Shown: one piece after another, positions 20,760 to 23,149 of the stretch | Numbering within the stretch: the stretch's first letter is position 1 | How the letters are laid out: the number at the start of each line of letters is the position of its first letter | Assembly (NCBI GenBank): GCA_036736205.1 | Contig: DAINMX010000084.1 | Span: 1-23,149, forward strand | DNA: 23,149 bases | Reading direction: 5' to 3' | Origin: XYA12-FULL-58-9 sp001798605 | GTDB lineage: Bacteria; Myxococcota; XYA12-FULL-58-9 | Program-made: the position numbers and the translations under genes | Notes under the pieces: generated by a model | The model's database searches: none | What the model was told of the DNA's origin: nothing | The model's input: the letters and a program-made list of their open reading frames with translations, nothing else

Positions 20760-23003
20760 CTATTGCAGTCGCGGATAGTCGACACCTTCATTGATGGACC
20801 AGACACCGAAATCCCAGCCACTGAAGGTTGCCTGTTGCCTCATGAGAGCGGTGGAATGACCGTCCACTTGACCTGCAACAGACCCGGTCACGCCACTATA
20901 GGCATCGGTTACGCCGGAGGATTCTGTGTCCCAGTGATTGGCGCTGTGGGTGCAGTTGCTCCCTCGCCCACCAAATCCACCCACCATGCTGCCCCCTGTG
21001 CCCATGGAAACACGGCCGACAGCGTAGCTCGAGGTGACCTCGCCCCAGCAGTCTCCATAGAACCCCCCCGCAACGGACGACCCATCGCCCATGGTCACCG
21101 TTCCCGTGGCGTAGCAGTCTGCAACGTATTCGGGGTTGCTCTCCACCAATCCGACGAAACCACCGCAGGCGTCGGAACTGTCGCCACAAATGACCGATCC
21201 CTCCGCGGCTACCCTTTCGACTCTGGCTTCGTTGATGTAACCAATGGCTCCACCAAGGCCGTAACTGTTTATGCCCCCGATGGTGGCACCCGAGGCATAG
21301 CTGTCTGTGACGGTTGCGGGGGCAAATGCCAAGTAACCAATGAGGCCGCCGACCTCGAAGGCCCAGTCACCGGCAGTGACAGAACCTCTGGCAATTCCCT
21401 GCTCCAGGGTTGCTTGAAAGAACATGGCGTACAGTCCCCCCGCCGTATCTGAGCAGCCAGAGACGTCCATGGTGGAGTCGACCCGCGACACCGAACCAAA
21501 CCAATGTTGTGCGCCGAAACCTCCGGCGTAGGAGCAGGAATTTGCAAGAATCTTGATGCTGCCTCCGCTCGAAGAGTCTCTGACAGCCACACCGTTGTTC
21601 TTACCAATGAGGCCGCCGATGATGGTGCCGCGATTGGCCCGGATGGTGATATTGCCAAAAAAGCTCGAATCTTCGATGAGCCCGACGTCCGCAGGGAATC
21701 CGTTGGCGGATCCAACCAGGCCTCCCACGTCCCAGATGGTACCGGCACTGCAAAGATCGAGGAAACCGGTGACGTGGCAATTGTCAATGATAACGGCCTC
21801 CGCAGCGCCAACCAAACCGCCTATTTCGTCGACAGCCTCATCTCCCCATAATTGCAGATTCTCGACGAAGATATTGCGAAGCACGCCACCGTCACTTAGG
21901 TAACGCACCATGCCAGCCTGATCCACCGAGGCGTCAATCTGCAGGTTCCAAATGAGATGACTGCGACCGTCAATGGTGCCGTGAAATTGATTGGAGTCCG
22001 GGTCACCAATCATTGAGTAGGACACACCTTCCATCTGCAGATCAGCCCCCAACACATAGTGTGTGGCACAACCCGCACTGCCTCCATTGCTGCAACCACT
22101 CGCGCCAATGTCGGCGAATTGCTCCGGCGTGCAGATCACGTAGGGAGCTTCAGAGGTGCCCAAGCCTATCTCATCATAATCCGAAAGCGCAGGGCCCAGA
22201 AGTTGGCATTGGCCCGAGCCATCGCAGGCACCCGGAGTTTCACACACGGTTTCCGGGGTTTCGTCACAGGGACTGTTTGCGGGTTTGGGCAAACAGGTCG
22301 AAGTGCCAGCATCGCAGAATTGGCAGGCGGGACACTCGGCGTCGCTAAGGCACTCAACACAACGACCATTGACGTCATCACAGGCCTGGCCCGGACAGGG
22401 ACTCACACCGGGTAGACAGCGGCCATAGCCATCGCAGAGCTCCTGTCCATTGCAGAAGGAGGTGTCCCCGCAGGGTGTGTCCTGTCCAACGTAGTTGGCA
22501 ACACAAATTCCGCTTTCACACCGATCCGCGCCGTCACACGCAGTCACACCAAGCTCACCGCAGGGATCGCCGTCCGGGACATTCTCATACTCGCAATAGC
22601 CGACACCATTGCAGCTGCCTAGAAGACATGGGTTTGGGACATCGCAGTCCTGTGCACCGACACAATAGCCCGGGGGGACAAAGCAGGTCGTGGCGCTTTC
22701 GTTGACATAGCCCGTATCGCACAGGCACAGGGGTTCCCCCCCATCTATGATGCATCGACCATGGTCGCTGCAGTCAACGCCAAAGCAGCCCGCGGCACGA
22801 GAAACGCATTGCGTGTCATCGACGACGAGATAACCGTTGTCACAAAGACATGTTGCCTGGCCATCCCGTTCCACACATTGGCCGTGTTCGGAGCAGTCGA
22901 CACCCAAGCAGAAGTCAAACTGCAAGTCATAACCCAATCGCGAGCACCCGAGGAGCATCAGGACACAGCACAACCCAATTTTGTCTGTCGTCCGTTTGTT
23001 CAC
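20760..23003 (-). CDS. Large surface lipoprotein with EGF-like, cysteine-rich and GLUG-repeat domains
   Basis: 747 residues from the GTG at 23003, which has GGGGGGA 4 nt upstream and starts a textbook lipoprotein signal (basic NKRTTDK, hydrophobic LCCVLM, lipobox LLGC with Cys20). Two EGF-like modules follow (about 32-66 and 73-107, FCLGVDCSEHGQC and GCFGVDCSDHGRC). A cysteine-rich region (about 114-266) uses repeats such as SFCNGQELCDGYGRC, familiar from myxobacterial surface proteins. From about 286, APYVICTPEQFADIG and FHGTIDGRSHLIWNL begin a right-handed beta-helix-like region of GLUG repeats (IGGLVG, VGGLVG, IGGLIG, VGGLIG), closing with SANHWDTESSG and WSINEGVDYPRL. Probably an outer-membrane, cell-surface adhesion or structural protein; no enzyme site is visible. 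The frame is open to 23111; 23004-23149 holds nothing else I can support. Confidence 0.9.
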   Translation of the reverse strand: MNKRTTDKIGLCCVLMLLGCSRLGYDLQFDFCLGVDCSEHGQCVERDGQATCLCDNGYLVVDDTQCVSRAAGCFGVDCSDHGRCIIDGGEPLCLCDTGYVNESATTCFVPPGYCVGAQDCDVPNPCLLGSCNGVGYCEYENVPDGDPCGELGVTACDGADRCESGICVANYVGQDTPCGDTSFCNGQELCDGYGRCLPGVSPCPGQACDDVNGRCVECLSDAECPACQFCDAGTSTCLPKPANSPCDETPETVCETPGACDGSGQCQLLGPALSDYDEIGLGTSEAPYVICTPEQFADIGASGCSNGGSAGCATHYVLGADLQMEGVSYSMIGDPDSNQFHGTIDGRSHLIWNLQIDASVDQAGMVRYLSDGGVLRNIFVENLQLWGDEAVDEIGGLVGAAEAVIIDNCHVTGFLDLCSAGTIWDVGGLVGSANGFPADVGLIEDSSFFGNITIRANRGTIIGGLIGKNNGVAVRDSSSGGSIKILANSCSYAGGFGAQHWFGSVSRVDSTMDVSGCSDTAGGLYAMFFQATLEQGIARGSVTAGDWAFEVGGLIGYLAFAPATVTDSYASGATIGGINSYGLGGAIGYINEARVERVAAEGSVICGDSSDACGGFVGLVESNPEYVADCYATGTVTMGDGSSVAGGFYGDCWGEVTSSYAVGRVSMGTGGSMVGGFGGRGSNCTHSANHWDTESSGVTDAYSGVTGSVAGQVDGHSTALMRQQATFSGWDFGVWSINEGVDYPRLQ

Positions 23004-23149
23004 ATCGTCCCCCCATCTTTCGATAGCCATGTTGCAATCTCGCCGCAGCGTCTGCCATGAAGATCGGAGCGATTTGCGGCAGATCCTCGTTGCGCATGCG
23101 TCACCACGCAATCTCGTTCGGGCAGGGCAAGATCGGGTAGTCGGGGTCA

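Noticed and set aside
23056..23139. 27-codon plus-strand frame at the right edge
   Set aside because: No ribosome binding site or recognisable motif; it lies in the upstream region of the divergent lipoprotein gene.

Overview
This 23.1 kb window is chromosomal DNA from a bacterium with moderately high GC (high fifties by eye). The gene content points to a Myxococcota / Bradymonadales-like deltaproteobacterial lineage: PilZ and DUF4388 proteins, EGF-like plus GLUG-repeat lipoproteins, a pyrophosphate-type phosphofructokinase, a group 2 sigma-70 factor, many small lipoproteins, and a membrane-anchored MutS homologue. That assignment is inferred from family content only, because no rRNA or other phylogenetic marker is present. 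I see no tRNA, rRNA, insertion sequence, prophage or CRISPR array. A run of exactly 100 N (9696-9795) is a scaffold gap that cuts the 3' ends of two convergent genes.

Region by region. (1) 1-189 is non-coding and carries two copies of a C-rich direct repeat. (2) 190-4494 on the minus strand is a housekeeping cluster read right to left: small hypothetical protein, rsmD, coaD, PDZ lipoprotein candidate, algH/yqgE, and a 619-residue J-domain protein whose C-terminus looks ubiquitin-like. rsmD/coaD and coaD/PDZ overlap by 4 bp (GTGA), so they are probably translationally coupled. (3) 4578-6278 on the plus strand holds a PLP aminotransferase and a DUF4388 protein, with a perfect CRP-type palindrome between them. 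(4) 6295-7314 (minus) is an envelope protein with a predicted beta-rich domain and C-terminal TPRs. (5) 7536-9695 (plus) is a PilZ gene followed 13 bp later by a membrane-spanning MutS-family ATPase. (6) 9796-12556 (minus) runs truC-like pseudouridine synthase, UspA, M28 peptidase, Nudix hydrolase. (7) 12626-14769 (plus) is mutM and a PPi-type phosphofructokinase whose leader can fold into two mutually exclusive hairpins, one hiding the ribosome binding site. (8) 14783-16875 (minus) is a sigma factor preceded by a zinc-ribbon/Tudor-like protein. (9) 17042-23003 is envelope-oriented: a LytM peptidase, two divergent small lipoproteins separated by interlocking inverted repeats with pseudoknot geometry, a membrane protein with a leaderless-type promoter, a second Nudix hydrolase, and a 747-residue EGF/GLUG lipoprotein.

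There is no single obvious defence or mobile system here. The most interesting signals are the J-domain/zinc-ribbon/ubiquitin-like fusion, the phosphofructokinase leader switch, the pseudoknot-like intergenic element, the PilZ plus membrane MutS pair, and a set of genes lacking Shine-Dalgarno sequences but carrying -10-like boxes 6-7 nt before the start codon.
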